Of a DNA stretch of 64,000 nucleotides, positions 34,237-43,991 are shown one piece after another. Position numbers and translations under genes: made by a program. Location: positions 186,001 through 250,000 of the forward strand of contig NZ_FWFT01000004.1 in NCBI RefSeq assembly GCF_900172275.1, in the 5' to 3' direction. Every line of letters starts with the position of its first letter. Position 1 is the stretch's first letter. The notes below the pieces were generated by a model, which was not told where the DNA came from, made no database searches, and saw only the letters and a list, made by a program, of their open reading frames with translations. This DNA comes from Pseudooctadecabacter jejudonensis. GTDB lineage: Bacteria > Pseudomonadota > Alphaproteobacteria > Rhodobacterales > Rhodobacteraceae.

Positions 34237-34352
34237 GACGTGGGGTCCTGCATCTGATCTGTCCGCGCTTTACCGCGCAGGCCCGCTCCGCGCAACCACA
34301 GCCTTCACCGCCGCGCCATTGGGGGCTTGGCAAACCGCCCCGAACCGCCGAT

Positions 34353-34565
34353 ATGACACCCATGTCCGATCAAACGCACCTCGAAGAAAAAATCGCCCAC
34401 CTCACCCGCACCGTGGATGAGTTGTCCGACATCATCGCACGCCAAGAACGTGAGATCAGCCGCCTCACCCACCGCGTGCAAATGTTGATGGAACGCGAAG
34501 CCAGCCGCGAATACGACGCAGGCGGCTCCATCCCGCTGGCCGATCAGAAACCACCCCACTGGTAG
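34353..34565 (+). CDS. slyX: SlyX family protein
   Basis: A 70-aa coiled-coil protein: LEEKIAHLTRTVDELSDIIARQEREISRLTHRVQMLMEREA followed by the SlyX tail AGGSIPLADQKPPHW. SlyX is a small helical protein of unknown function. An alternative start is the Met at 34362. Divergent from hisS. A family B element (34579-34600) follows. Confidence 0.88.
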   Translation: MTPMSDQTHLEEKIAHLTRTVDELSDIIARQEREISRLTHRVQMLMEREASREYDAGGSIPLADQKPPHW

Positions 34566-34578
34566 GGCGGGGCCGCCC

Positions 34579-34600
34579 CTTCATCTGACCAGAAAAACTC
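34579..34600 (-). repeat. Family B element, copy B1
   Basis: CTTCATCTGACCAGAAAAAC plus TC on the + strand, so the T-run is on the minus strand, 31 bases after the stop of the minus-strand lipoprotein gene. A GGGCGGGGCCGCCC stem flanks it at 34564-34578. Confidence 0.7.
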
Positions 34601-34630
34601 AAATTCCAAGACGCGCAGCACGCGCAAACA

Positions 34631-35545
34631 TCAGCCGTCTTTCACAGAAACAGCCAGAACAGATCCGTCATGCAACAGGATCTGCGCCCATTCAGTTGGC
34701 ACAGCGCTGAACGTGCCGCCAAAGAAACTGTAGACAGAGATGAAATAGGTGTTGCGGTTCAGCCGGTCCGCCCGCGCACCGCACGGCTGCCCACGGCCTA
34801 CACGACACACACTGGCCTTGATCGCCTCATAGGCATTGTCTGCCGTCGTGTAGGCAATCCGTTCGTTGCTGGGTTGATACCGGATAAATTCATGGGTCTG
34901 GATATCGCCCGCCACAGTCACAGCACCAGTAAACGTCCGCGCACAATTGTCTGCAAACCCTGTGATGTAGAACGGGCGTGGCGTTGTCAGGTTGGGGTTG
35001 GTGTCAAAGACAGTAAACCCGCCACCAGATCCCAGGGCGGTGCCCAAATCACGACGACCAACGCCGCACACCCGCGCAATCTGCGCAAACGGAAGTATTG
35101 TGCCGGCCTCGACATCCGTGGCGTCAGGGCCGGTGCGGGGCGCATCGCTGGCGCCGTCGCCGCCAAACAGCCCGCCAAAACGCGCGGGCGAAGGCGCGCG
35201 CGCAGGTGTCACCTCCGCCTCTGCGGTGCTGGATCGGTTACCGCGAAACAGTCCAAACAGGCCCCCGCGTGCAGGTGTGTCTGCCGCAGCGGCTGCGGGC
35301 TCTACGTCTGCGGTGGTGGCCACATCAGCAAGGGCGGCCGCCACGGCGGCGTTTGCAGGATCATCCGGCGTGCGGTTCAAAAGGCGCCCAAACAAACCGC
35401 CCTGCCCCGATGAGGTTTGCGTCGCCGCGACAGAGGCAGAAGGCGCGTTGGACGTCACCTCACTCAGACGGGCGGTGCCGTCCAACGGGTTTCCGCACCC
35501 TCCCAAAAAAGCGATCGCACCGATCCCGAAAACCAAACCACGCAT
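34631..35545 (-). CDS. Hypothetical lipoprotein with GGLFG repeats
   Basis: A 304-aa predicted lipoprotein: the lipobox FLGGC is at about residues 13-17. Residues 35-130 are low complexity and Ala-rich, with three glycine-phenylalanine repeats GGLFGRLL, GGLFGLF and FGGLFGG spaced about 40 residues apart. The C-terminal ~170 residues are globular with four Cys (RVCGVGRR, NCARTF, SVCRVGRGQPCGARAD) and end in SVYSFFGGTFSAVPTEWAQ. No family is recognised. The divergently transcribed dnaE region is separate. It is followed by family B element B1. The repeats may anchor partner proteins or shape a disordered periplasmic linker. Confidence 0.75.
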   Translation of the reverse strand: MRGLVFGIGAIAFLGGCGNPLDGTARLSEVTSNAPSASVAATQTSSGQGGLFGRLLNRTPDDPANAAVAAALADVATTADVEPAAAAADTPARGGLFGLFRGNRSSTAEAEVTPARAPSPARFGGLFGGDGASDAPRTGPDATDVEAGTILPFAQIARVCGVGRRDLGTALGSGGGFTVFDTNPNLTTPRPFYITGFADNCARTFTGAVTVAGDIQTHEFIRYQPSNERIAYTTADNAYEAIKASVCRVGRGQPCGARADRLNRNTYFISVYSFFGGTFSAVPTEWAQILLHDGSVLAVSVKDG

Positions 35546-35659
35546 GCCTGCCCCCCTCGTTGCCCTGTTCGGGTCTTCCCTAATGGCTTTCTATCGCTGT
35601 GCCCGCCTCAGGTCTACCGGTGCGTGCCCTCAGGCGAACATTCGCCGGTCGGCTTTGGT

Positions 35660-38600
35660 CTAGATTTCCAGCACTTCGACCACACCATTGAGGGACCGCA
35701 GCGCGCCCTTGATCTGCGGATTTACAGGGAAATCCTGATCCAACTCCAGATCAATTTCGCCCAGCTCCAGATCGTCGATCGTGAACCGGATGGGCCCCCG
35801 CCCGCCCTTGACCTTGTCGCGCAACGCATTGGTCAAGACATCGCTGACCGTGGGGATCGCTGCCGCATCCGAAATAAAGACCTGCAGCCCCGAAGATCCC
35901 GCATTGGCCACCGCCATATCCGCGGGCATCACGGACCGCCCCAACAATTTCAACTGCTCGGATTCCATCGTGGCCTCGACCGCAACGACCACCTGCGTGC
36001 CGGTTTCAAGATGGTCACGGGCGTTTTCCAAGGTGTCCGAGAACATCGTGACCTCGTATTGTCCCGTCGGATCGCTCAACTGTACAAAGGCAAACCGGTT
36101 GCCACGGGCAGATTTGCGTTCCTGCCGCCCGGCCACGGTGCCCGCCATCTTGGCCACATGGGGGCCCTTCTCGGCCTTGGCCATCACTTCATCTAGCGTC
36201 ATCACCTTTTCGGTGCGCTTCAGCGCGGCCATATAATCATCCAACGGATGGCCGGACAGATAAAAGCCCACGGCCTTGAATTCTTCGGCCAACCGTTCCG
36301 CAGGCAGCCAGTCTGCGGCTGCACTCAGTCTTGGTTCCGGCAAATCATCGCCTGCCTCTCCAAACAGGCTGACCTGGTTGGAGTTTTTCTGGTCGTGAAT
36401 TGCAGCAGAATAGCTGACCAAAGCATCAAGGCTGTCGAACACACGCCGACGGTTCGGGTCCAGCTGATCAAACGCGCCAGCCCGCGCCAACATCTCAAGA
36501 GGCCGCTTGCCCACACGTTTCAGATCGACACGGCGGGCCAAGTCAAACAGCGTGGCAAAGGGCCGTGTACCATCTGCGGTCCGCGCCTCAACGATCAGCT
36601 TCATCGCCTCGACACCGACGTTTTTCAGCGCCCCAAGGCCATAAACCAACTTGCCGTCCTGCACATCGAACGTCGCCAAAGACGTGTTCACGCAAGGGGC
36701 CACCCATGGCAGCTCCAGCCCCTTTTTGACCTCTTGGAAATACACCGCCAGCTTATCCGTGAGATGAATATCGCAATTCATCACACCGGCCATGAATTCA
36801 ACCGGATGGTTCGCCTTCAACCATGCCGTCTGGTAGCTGACGACAGCATAGGCCGCCGCATGGGATTTGTTGAAACCGTAGTTGGCGAACTTGTCCAACA
36901 GGTTCCAAACCTCTAACGCCTTCTTGTCGTCGACCCCGTTTTCCTTGGCCCCGGCGATGAACTTGGGCCGTTCCGCGTCCATCGCCTCTTGAATTTTCTT
37001 ACCCATGGCGCGGCGCAACAGATCGGCCCCGCCAAGGCTGTATCCCGCCATTTCCTGCGCGATCTGCATCACCTGTTCCTGATAGACGATGATGCCCTGG
37101 GTTTCATCCAGGATATGGTCAATCGACGGATGCAAGGTGTCCCGCTCAGACAGTCCGTTCTTGACCTCACAGAACTTCGGAATGTTCTCCATCGGGCCGG
37201 GGCGATACAGCGCCACGAGCGCGATGATGTCTTCAATACAGTCCGGTTTCATACGCCGCAGCGCGTCCATCATGCCGCTGGATTCCACCTGAAAGACAGC
37301 CACCGTCTTGGCCGCGGCGTAAAGTTTATAAGACGCCTCATCATCCAGCGGGATTGCGTTGATCTCGTTCACAGCACCCGCCGCAGGCTCATAAAGCTGC
37401 GTGCCATCCGCAGCAATGTGAATATCGCGACCCGATTTCAGGATCAGATCCATGGCGTTCTGGATCACCGTCAACGTCTTGAGGCCGAGGAAATCAAATT
37501 TGACGAGGCCTGCTTGCTCCACCCACTTCATGTTGAACTGGGTCGCGGGCATGTCAGATCGCGGATCCTGATACAGCGGCACCAGCGCATCCAGCGGCCT
37601 ATCCCCGATCACCACGCCCGCCGCATGGGTGGATGCGTTGCGCAACAGCCCCTCGATCTGCTGGCCGTAGGTCAACAGGCGGTCCACGACCTCTTCGCTG
37701 TTCGCCGCTTCCCGCAGCCGCGGCTCATCGGCCAGCGCCTTTTCGATGCTGACGGGTTTGACGCCCTCGACAGGGATCATCTTCGACAGCTTGTCGACCT
37801 GCCCATAAGGCAGTTGCAACACCCGCCCCACGTCCCGCACAGCGGCCTTGGACAACAACGCCCCAAACGTGATGATTTGCCCCACCTTGTCGCGGCCATA
37901 TTTGTCCTGAACGTAGCGGATCACCTCTTCGCGGCGGTCCATACAAAAGTCGATGTCAAAGTCCGGCATCGACACCCGTTCGGGGTTCAGAAAGCGTTCA
38001 AACAAAAGCGAATAGCGCAAAGGATCAAGGTCTGTGATCAACAGTGCGTAGGCCACCAAGGATCCCGCACCGGATCCCCGCCCCGGCCCCACAGGAATGG
38101 CGTTTTCCTTGGACCACTTGATGAAGTCCGCCACGATCAGGAAATAGCCCGGGAATCCCATCCCTTCGATGATCTTCAGCTCAAAATCCAGCCGCGCCTC
38201 ATACTCCTCGACGCTCGCCGCGTGGGGAATAATCGCCAAGCGGTCGCGCAGGCCCTGTTCGGCCTGACGGCGCAGCTCCGCCACCTCATCATCCGCAAAC
38301 TTGGGCAGGATCGGATCGCGTTTATTGGCCTTGAAGGCGCACCGCTTGGCGATTTCAACCGTGTTCGCCACAGCCTCCGGCAGGTCGGCGAACAACGTCA
38401 CCATTTCCTCTTGCGATTTGAAGTAATGTTGCGGGGTCAGACGACGGCGCGGCTCATTCTGATCCACATACACCCCGTCCGCGATGCAGATCAGCGCATC
38501 ATGGGCCTCGTAAATCTCGGACTTTGGGAAATACACATCGTTGGTCGCGACCAGTGGCAAATCCATTGCATAGGCCATTTCCACATGGCCCCGTTCGGAC

Positions 38601-39166
38601 AAACGTTCCGCTTCGGGCAGACCGCCATCAACCGGATGCCGTTGCAGCTCCACATACAACCGGTCCGGATAAATCGCCGCCAACCGCGTCATCAAGGCTT
38701 CAGCCGCGGGGCGCTGGCCCGCGCGTAACAGCCGCCCGATGGGCCCGTCCGGCCCGCCTGTCAGGCAAATCAATCCACCTGAATATTGCGCCAATTCCTC
38801 CACCGTGACCTGCGGCAGCTGACCGCCCTTGTCGACGTAAAGGCACGAATTGAGCTTCATCAAATGCTCATACCCCGTCTCGGACTGCGCCAGCAAAACA
38901 ACAGGCGCCGGATCCGGTGCACGCCCGCGCGGATCACCCCCGTCCATGGCGACATCGACCTGACACCCGATGATCGGCTGCACGCCCGCCTTGGCCGCAT
39001 ATTCCGAAAATTCCAACGCGCAAAACAGGTTGTTGCTGTCGGTCACAGCCACCGCAGGCATGCCCGCAGCCTCCGCCAAACCACTGAGTTTTTTGACAGG
39101 AACCGCCCCTTCAAGAAGGGAATATTCGGTATGGGTGCGCAGATGGATGAATCGGGGGTCAGACAT
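35660..39166 (-). CDS. dnaE: DNA polymerase III alpha subunit
   Basis: A 1168-aa replicative polymerase. N-terminal PHP domain (RFIHLRTHTEYSLLEGAVPVKKL) at residues ~5-200, the catalytic palm with MPDFDIDFCMDRREEVI at about residue 400, the fingers region, then a helix-hairpin-helix and OB-fold near residues 950-1080 (VAKMAGTVAGRQERKSARG). It extends both DNA strands in the holoenzyme. Start ATG 39166 gives the normal length; an upstream in-frame extension to 39289 would overlap the arsR control region and is unlikely. Single gene, divergent from the ArsR regulator. Confidence 0.96.
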   Translation of the reverse strand: MSDPRFIHLRTHTEYSLLEGAVPVKKLSGLAEAAGMPAVAVTDSNNLFCALEFSEYAAKAGVQPIIGCQVDVAMDGGDPRGRAPDPAPVVLLAQSETGYEHLMKLNSCLYVDKGGQLPQVTVEELAQYSGGLICLTGGPDGPIGRLLRAGQRPAAEALMTRLAAIYPDRLYVELQRHPVDGGLPEAERLSERGHVEMAYAMDLPLVATNDVYFPKSEIYEAHDALICIADGVYVDQNEPRRRLTPQHYFKSQEEMVTLFADLPEAVANTVEIAKRCAFKANKRDPILPKFADDEVAELRRQAEQGLRDRLAIIPHAASVEEYEARLDFELKIIEGMGFPGYFLIVADFIKWSKENAIPVGPGRGSGAGSLVAYALLITDLDPLRYSLLFERFLNPERVSMPDFDIDFCMDRREEVIRYVQDKYGRDKVGQIITFGALLSKAAVRDVGRVLQLPYGQVDKLSKMIPVEGVKPVSIEKALADEPRLREAANSEEVVDRLLTYGQQIEGLLRNASTHAAGVVIGDRPLDALVPLYQDPRSDMPATQFNMKWVEQAGLVKFDFLGLKTLTVIQNAMDLILKSGRDIHIAADGTQLYEPAAGAVNEINAIPLDDEASYKLYAAAKTVAVFQVESSGMMDALRRMKPDCIEDIIALVALYRPGPMENIPKFCEVKNGLSERDTLHPSIDHILDETQGIIVYQEQVMQIAQEMAGYSLGGADLLRRAMGKKIQEAMDAERPKFIAGAKENGVDDKKALEVWNLLDKFANYGFNKSHAAAYAVVSYQTAWLKANHPVEFMAGVMNCDIHLTDKLAVYFQEVKKGLELPWVAPCVNTSLATFDVQDGKLVYGLGALKNVGVEAMKLIVEARTADGTRPFATLFDLARRVDLKRVGKRPLEMLARAGAFDQLDPNRRRVFDSLDALVSYSAAIHDQKNSNQVSLFGEAGDDLPEPRLSAAADWLPAERLAEEFKAVGFYLSGHPLDDYMAALKRTEKVMTLDEVMAKAEKGPHVAKMAGTVAGRQERKSARGNRFAFVQLSDPTGQYEVTMFSDTLENARDHLETGTQVVVAVEATMESEQLKLLGRSVMPADMAVANAGSSGLQVFISDAAAIPTVSDVLTNALRDKVKGGRGPIRFTIDDLELGEIDLELDQDFPVNPQIKGALRSLNGVVEVLEI

Positions 39167-39241
39167 GTGGGCACAGTACCTTGCCCACCCTGATCGCAAA
39201 AGGGGCATATGATGTGGCTTTATGACTTTCCACGCCTCAAA

Positions 39242-39296
39242 ACTTAGCTGAATAACTAAGTATCTTGACACCGGACAAACGGGCGGCAATACTTAG
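39242..39296 (+). promoter_or_regulatory. Promoter and operator-like repeats of the ArsR gene
   Basis: ACTTAG-N8-CTAAGT (39242-39261) is a perfect inverted repeat. It is followed by TTGACA (39265-39270), a 17-base spacer and AATACT (39288-39293). A third ACTTAG half-site overlaps the -10 region (39291-39296). The predicted transcription start is ~39300, just at the ATG at 39301. Confidence 0.6.
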
Positions 39297-39300
39297 CGTT

Positions 39301-39627
39301 ATGGCTAACAAACTTGACAGCGCCTTCGCGGCCCTTTCCGATCCCACCCGCCGCGCCATCATTGAACGGCTGGTCACAGGCCCCGCAACGGTGTCCGACC
39401 TCGCAGCCCCGCACGATATGGCTCTGCCCACGTTGATGCGTCACCTCAAGGTTCTTGAAACCTGCGGCCTTGTGCGCTCGGTCAAGAAAGGTCGGGTGCG
39501 CACCTGCCACATCGAAGCTGGCCCCCTGATGGACGTCCAAGGCTGGCTTGAATGGCAACGCCGCGTCTGGGAAGGCCGCCTTGATCGACTCTCTGCCCTC
39601 GCCCATGACATCGACAGGAGCAATTGA
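39301..39627 (+). CDS. ArsR/SmtB-family regulator
   Basis: A 108-aa winged helix-turn-helix regulator: LDSAFAALSDPTRRAIIERL, ATVSDLAAPHDMALPTLMRHLKVLETCGLVRSVKKGRVRTC. No metal-binding Cys pair of ArsR (ELCVCDL) is visible, so this is the metal-independent branch that usually regulates a neighbouring SRPBCC gene. Start ATG 39301 is used because no ribosome site exists and the promoter's start point predicts a leaderless mRNA. The next gene starts 2 bases after its stop. Probably autoregulated through the ACTTAG repeats. Confidence 0.9.
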   Translation: MANKLDSAFAALSDPTRRAIIERLVTGPATVSDLAAPHDMALPTLMRHLKVLETCGLVRSVKKGRVRTCHIEAGPLMDVQGWLEWQRRVWEGRLDRLSALAHDIDRSN

Positions 39628-39628
39628 C

Positions 39629-40081
39629 ATGTCCACCGACACCTTCACTTTCGACCGACAATTCCCCCTGCCACCCGATCGCATGTTCACCGTGATGACC
39701 GCGCCGGAATACCGCGAAATCTGGGGGGCACCCGACGACGGACAGGTCTTGCAAACGATATCGTCCGACTTCACCGTCGGCGGCACCGAACACCACCGCT
39801 GCGGCCCCAAAGAGGCCCCTGAGTTTGAGGTGATGACGCGTTGGTACAACATCGACGCACCCCATACCGTGACCTACACCGAAACCATCCACGCCGGCGG
39901 CATGGCCCTTGGCGCAGGTCTGGTCACCTACGTGCTGACGCCTGCAGGCACGGGGACCGATGCGACGATCACCGTCGCCGTGGTCTCCTTCGTGGGCCCC
40001 GAAATGATCGATGAATTTCGCGCGGGCTGGACAGGCGGGCTTGCAAAACTGGACGCCTTGGCGGCCAAACAGGCCAGCTGA
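39629..40081 (+). CDS. SRPBCC (AHSA1-type) family protein
   Basis: A 150-aa START/Bet v1-like protein: [33 protein letters not shown], followed by [10 protein letters not shown] and the C-terminal helix [20 protein letters not shown]. Such proteins bind small hydrophobic ligands; the partner is typically an ArsR-family regulator, as here. Start ATG 39629 with CAGGAG upstream. Confidence 0.88.
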   Translation: MSTDTFTFDRQFPLPPDRMFTVMTAPEYREIWGAPDDGQVLQTISSDFTVGGTEHHRCGPKEAPEFEVMTRWYNIDAPHTVTYTETIHAGGMALGAGLVTYVLTPAGTGTDATITVAVVSFVGPEMIDEFRAGWTGGLAKLDALAAKQAS

Positions 40082-40197
40082 CGCGCGGGCGCACTCTTGC
40101 CAAACGCCCCCAATCGCTATTTCATAGGCGCAAGGCAGGGTCTACGCCGCATCGGCCCTGCAGGATTGGCCAACCCAGTACCGCGGCGGATACTGCC

Positions 40198-41559
40198 ATG
40201 AATGTGACGTTTCTTCTGAACGGAGAGACCACCCGGGTGGACACCCACCCGACGCAAACCCTTTTGGATTGGCTGCGCGAAGATCGCCAACTCACAGGGA
40301 CCAAAGAAGGCTGCAACGAAGGCGATTGTGGCGCGTGCAGCGTCATGGTGACGGATGCCAAAGGTGCGCGCACCCTGAATGCCTGCATTCTGTTCATGCC
40401 CCAACTGCACGGCAAAGCCGTCCGCACCGTTGAAGGCCTCGCCGCCCCTGACGGCACCCTGCATCCGGTGCAACAGGCTATGGTGGATCATCACGGCAGC
40501 CAGTGCGGGTTTTGCACCCCAGGGTTCGTGGTCTCCATGGCCACGGGCCATTTAGAAAACCGCACCGATCATGATGACGTGCTTGCAGGCAACTTGTGCC
40601 GCTGCACCGGCTACGCCCCGATCATCCGCGCCGCCCGCGCCGCCGAAGATGCACCCGTGCCCGATCACATGCGCGACACCCCCCTTCATCTGACCCAAAA
40701 AACTCAAATCCCGGCCCCTCAAACAAGCGACGACCTGGCCGACTGGTGCCTCGCCCACCCCGAAGGCACCCTGATCGCGGGGGCCACCGATGTGGGGCTT
40801 TGGGTGACCAAGGATTTCCGTGATCTGGGCGAGGTCGCGTTTCTGAACCAATGCGCCGACCTGCAACAAATCGACGATCTGGGCGAACACCTGCGCATCG
40901 GCGCGGCGGTCACGATGACAGACGTTCTGGCCGCCCTGCGCCCCCTGCATCCGTCTTATGCAGAGATGGTGCGCCGGTACGGATCGGAACAGGTCCGCAA
41001 TGCGGCCACAATCGGTGGCAACATCGCCAATGGGTCGCCCATCGGGGACAACCCGCCCGCCTTGATTGCACTCGGCGCCACGCTGCACTTGCGTCACGGC
41101 GACACGCGGCGTGACATGCCGATTGAAGACTTCTTTATCGACTACGGACAACAGGACCGACAGAGCGGTGAATTCGTCGAAGGCGTGACCATCCCCAAAT
41201 CGGCCCCCGCTTTGCGCTGCTACAAACTCAGCAAACGGTTCGATCAGGACATTTCGGCCGTCTGCGGCTGTTTCAATGTCACAGTAGAGACTGGCACCGT
41301 CACAGACGCCCGCATCGCCTTCGGCGGAATGGCCGGCACGCCCAAACGTGCAGACAAAGCACAGGCCGCCCTTATCGGACGCGCCTGGGCGTCTGAAACC
41401 ATTGAGGCCGCGGCGCAGGCCCTGAAAGAAGACTTTACCCCTCTCAGCGACATGCGCGCCTCGGCGGACTACAGGATGCAGGCCGCTCAGGGTCAGCTGC
41501 GCCGATACTTTGAAGACCTCAACGGGGCCCAGACCGATGTGTTGGAGGTGCGGACATGA
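40198..41559 (+). CDS. xdhA: Xanthine dehydrogenase small subunit
   Basis: A 453-aa flavin and iron-sulphur subunit that, with XdhB, oxidises hypoxanthine and xanthine to urate using NAD. The N-terminal plant-type [2Fe-2S] motif is [13 protein letters not shown] (residues ~38-50). The second [2Fe-2S] domain has [10 protein letters not shown] and CRCTGYAP. The FAD domain follows, with [20 protein letters not shown] and FAD contacts, and the CO dehydrogenase-type C-domain. Residues 163-170 (LHLTQKTQ) are encoded by a family B repeat within the linker between the Fe-S and FAD domains. Start ATG 40198. Stop overlaps xdhB (ATGA). Confidence 0.93.
   Translation: MNVTFLLNGETTRVDTHPTQTLLDWLREDRQLTGTKEGCNEGDCGACSVMVTDAKGARTLNACILFMPQLHGKAVRTVEGLAAPDGTLHPVQQAMVDHHGSQCGFCTPGFVVSMATGHLENRTDHDDVLAGNLCRCTGYAPIIRAARAAEDAPVPDHMRDTPLHLTQKTQIPAPQTSDDLADWCLAHPEGTLIAGATDVGLWVTKDFRDLGEVAFLNQCADLQQIDDLGEHLRIGAAVTMTDVLAALRPLHPSYAEMVRRYGSEQVRNAATIGGNIANGSPIGDNPPALIALGATLHLRHGDTRRDMPIEDFFIDYGQQDRQSGEFVEGVTIPKSAPALRCYKLSKRFDQDISAVCGCFNVTVETGTVTDARIAFGGMAGTPKRADKAQAALIGRAWASETIEAAAQALKEDFTPLSDMRASADYRMQAAQGQLRRYFEDLNGAQTDVLEVRT
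40684..40705 (-). repeat. Family B element inside xdhA, copy B2
   Basis: CTTCATCTGACCCAAAAAAC plus TC. It lies in frame in xdhA (residues 163-170) at the interdomain linker. The T-run strand is antisense to the gene, unlike the copies at gene ends. Confidence 0.75.
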
Positions 41560-43991
41560 GTGTTGCAAAACCCCTCCCCCACGATGCGGCCCGTCTGCAT
41601 GTCACCGGCCAGGCACGGTACGTGGACGACATTCCCCTGCCCCAGGGCACGCTGCATCTGGCCTTTGGGGTCAGCCGGATCGCGCGCGGTCAAATCAAAG
41701 CGATGACCCTCGAAGAGGTGAAGACAGCACCTGGGGTGGTGGCCGTTCTTACTGCTGATGATTTGCCCTTTGCCAACGATGTCTCGCCCTCCGTGCATGA
41801 TGAACCTCTGCTCAGCGATGGGCCCGTGCACTACATGGGTCAGCCCCTGTTTGTGGTTGCCGCCACGTCGCACCGCGCCGCGCGCATGGCCGCGCGGTTG
41901 GGCAACATCACCTATATCGAAGAGACCCCGATCCTGACCATCGAAGACGCTTTGGCCGCCGATGCGCGGTTTGAAGACGGCCCGCGGGTCTATGAAAAGG
42001 GCCGCGTTGACGCAGCCCTCACCCAGGCACCCCACCGGCTTCAGGGCCGGATTGAAATGGGCGGTCAGGAACACTTCTACCTGGAAGGTCAAGCCGCCCT
42101 CGCCCTGCCACAAGAAGGCGGCGATATGGTGGTGCAGTCGTCAACGCAGCACCCGACCGAAATCCAGCACAAGGTGGCCGAAGCCTTAGGCGTTCCCATG
42201 CACGCTGTCCGCGTTGAAATCCGCCGCATGGGCGGGGGCTTTGGCGGCAAGGAAAGCCAAGGCAACGCCTTGGCCGTGGCCTGCGCTGTGGTTGCGGCCC
42301 AATCGGGCCGCCCCTGCAAAATGCGCTACGACCGCGATGACGACATGATCATCACTGGCAAACGTCATGATTTCCGGATCGATTATGATGTGGGATACGA
42401 CGCGCAGGGGCGCATCCTCGGGATTGATTTCACCCACTACACCCGCTGCGGCTGGGCCCAAGACCTGTCGCTGCCCGTGGCGGACCGTGCCATGTTGCAC
42501 GCAGACAATGCCTACCTTCTGCCTGCCGCGCGCATCACATCCCACCGACTGCGCACCAACATGCAAAGCGCCACTGCCTTTCGCGGGTTCGGTGGACCAC
42601 AGGGCATGCTGGGGATTGAACGGGTGATGGACCACGTGGCCCATGCGCTGGGACGCGATGGGGCTGAGGTGCGGCGTATCAATTACTATGCAGCGATGAC
42701 CGAAAGTGCGGATGCCTCCGGCGGAGGTATTTTTGACCCAAAGAAACAGCCGACGCTGTCCACCGAAGACCTCGCGTCTCGTGGTGCCGTCCGAGCCTCC
42801 AGCGGGTCCGGCGGGTCTGCGCGCTTTGGCGGGGCGTATTCTGCGGTGCCAGAGGATGCGGAAAACACCACACCCTACTCCATGCCGGTCACGGATTTCA
42901 TTTTGCATGAGATGACCGATCAATTGCTGGACACCGCGGATTATGATCGCCGAAAGGCCGATCTGGCTCGTTGGAATGCGCAGAATGAAACGCTCAAGAA
43001 AGGGATCGCGTTTAGCCCCGTCAAGTTCGGGATTTCCTTTACTTTGACGCATCTTAATCAGGCGGGGGCGTTGGTGCATGTCTACCAGGACGGGTCGATC
43101 CATCTGAACCACGGCGGCACCGAGATGGGACAGGGCCTGTTTCAGAAGGTCGCGCAGGTCGCGGCCGCGCGGTTTGGGGTGAATGTCGCGGCGGTCAAGA
43201 TCACCGCGACGGACACCGGCAAGGTGCCCAACACCTCTGCCACGGCGGCCTCAAGCGGGTCGGATTTGAACGGAATGGCCGTGCAAGCCGCTTGTAGCAC
43301 CATCCGCGACAGGATCGCCGCCTGTCTGGCTGAGCTTCACGGTTGCTCGGTTGAGGAGGTTGTCTTTGACGGCGGGGACGTGCGCGTGGGCGGCGTGCAG
43401 ATGTCCTTCGCCAAGGCTGTGCAAACCGCCTATGAGAACCGCGTCAGTCTGAGTGCCACCGGGTTCTACAAGACACCCGATGTGGCGTGGGACAGGATTG
43501 CAGGCAAAGGACGCCCGTTCTTTTACTTCGCCTACGGGGCAGCGGTGTCGGAGGTGGTGATTGATACGCGCACCGGCGAAAACCGGTTGCTTCGTGTTGA
43601 CCTTTTGCATGATGCGGGCGCGTCGCTGAACCCTGCGTTGGACATCGGCCAGATCGAGGGCGGGTTTGTGCAAGGGGCCGGTTGGCTGACCACGGAAGAG
43701 CTTGTCTGGGATGACACCGGCCGGTTGCGCACCCACGCGCCCAGCACCTACAAGATCCCCGCCTGTTCGGATCGGCCCGCCGTGTTCAACGTCGCTCTTT
43801 GGAACGCCGCCAATCCGGCGCGCACGGTCTATCGGTCCAAGGCCGTTGGGGAGCCGCCGTTTATGCTGGGCATCTCGGCCCACCTTGCCTTGGCCGACGC
43901 CTGTTCGGCCTGCGGGCCCCATTTCCCCGATCTGCAAGCCCCCGCAACAGCCGAAGAGGTGCTGCGGGCCGTGGGACGGGCCCGCGGGTGA
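41556..43991 (+). CDS. xdhB: Xanthine dehydrogenase large (molybdopterin) subunit
   Basis: An 811-aa molybdenum-cofactor subunit of XDH. The N-terminal hammerhead domain begins [19 protein letters not shown]. Mo-bpp2 domains contain [61 protein letters not shown], and the catalytic Glu in [15 protein letters not shown] about 50 residues from the end. Residues 387-397 ([11 protein letters not shown]) come from a family A repeat, forming an insert before the conserved [10 protein letters not shown] loop. The gene is otherwise full length. Start ATG 41556 overlaps xdhA. Stop overlaps the GTG of xdhC. Confidence 0.93.
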   Translation: MSVAKPLPHDAARLHVTGQARYVDDIPLPQGTLHLAFGVSRIARGQIKAMTLEEVKTAPGVVAVLTADDLPFANDVSPSVHDEPLLSDGPVHYMGQPLFVVAATSHRAARMAARLGNITYIEETPILTIEDALAADARFEDGPRVYEKGRVDAALTQAPHRLQGRIEMGGQEHFYLEGQAALALPQEGGDMVVQSSTQHPTEIQHKVAEALGVPMHAVRVEIRRMGGGFGGKESQGNALAVACAVVAAQSGRPCKMRYDRDDDMIITGKRHDFRIDYDVGYDAQGRILGIDFTHYTRCGWAQDLSLPVADRAMLHADNAYLLPAARITSHRLRTNMQSATAFRGFGGPQGMLGIERVMDHVAHALGRDGAEVRRINYYAAMTESADASGGGIFDPKKQPTLSTEDLASRGAVRASSGSGGSARFGGAYSAVPEDAENTTPYSMPVTDFILHEMTDQLLDTADYDRRKADLARWNAQNETLKKGIAFSPVKFGISFTLTHLNQAGALVHVYQDGSIHLNHGGTEMGQGLFQKVAQVAAARFGVNVAAVKITATDTGKVPNTSATAASSGSDLNGMAVQAACSTIRDRIAACLAELHGCSVEEVVFDGGDVRVGGVQMSFAKAVQTAYENRVSLSATGFYKTPDVAWDRIAGKGRPFFYFAYGAAVSEVVIDTRTGENRLLRVDLLHDAGASLNPALDIGQIEGGFVQGAGWLTTEELVWDDTGRLRTHAPSTYKIPACSDRPAVFNVALWNAANPARTVYRSKAVGEPPFMLGISAHLALADACSACGPHFPDLQAPATAEEVLRAVGRARG
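42715..42745 (+). repeat. Family A element inside xdhB, copy A5
   Basis: CCTCC-GGC-GGAGG followed by TATTTTTGACCCAAAGAA in the same orientation as the gene, within a reading frame that is not interrupted. A 32-base stretch from 42714 matches copy A6 (60911-60942) exactly. The stem and T-run resemble a terminator inside a coding region. Confidence 0.8.

Noticed and set aside
32734-34257. A 507-codon frame opposite hisS
   Set aside because: Fully antisense to hisS, whose motifs are clear, and the translation resembles no family.
36989-38728. A 579-codon frame opposite dnaE
   Set aside because: It is antisense to conserved dnaE, His- and Arg-rich, with no ribosome site: an artefact of high GC content.
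43799-43987. An N-terminal extension of XdhC overlapping xdhB by 190 bases
   Set aside because: GTG 43988 with the GTGA overlap gives a standard start, and residues before it have no XdhC features.
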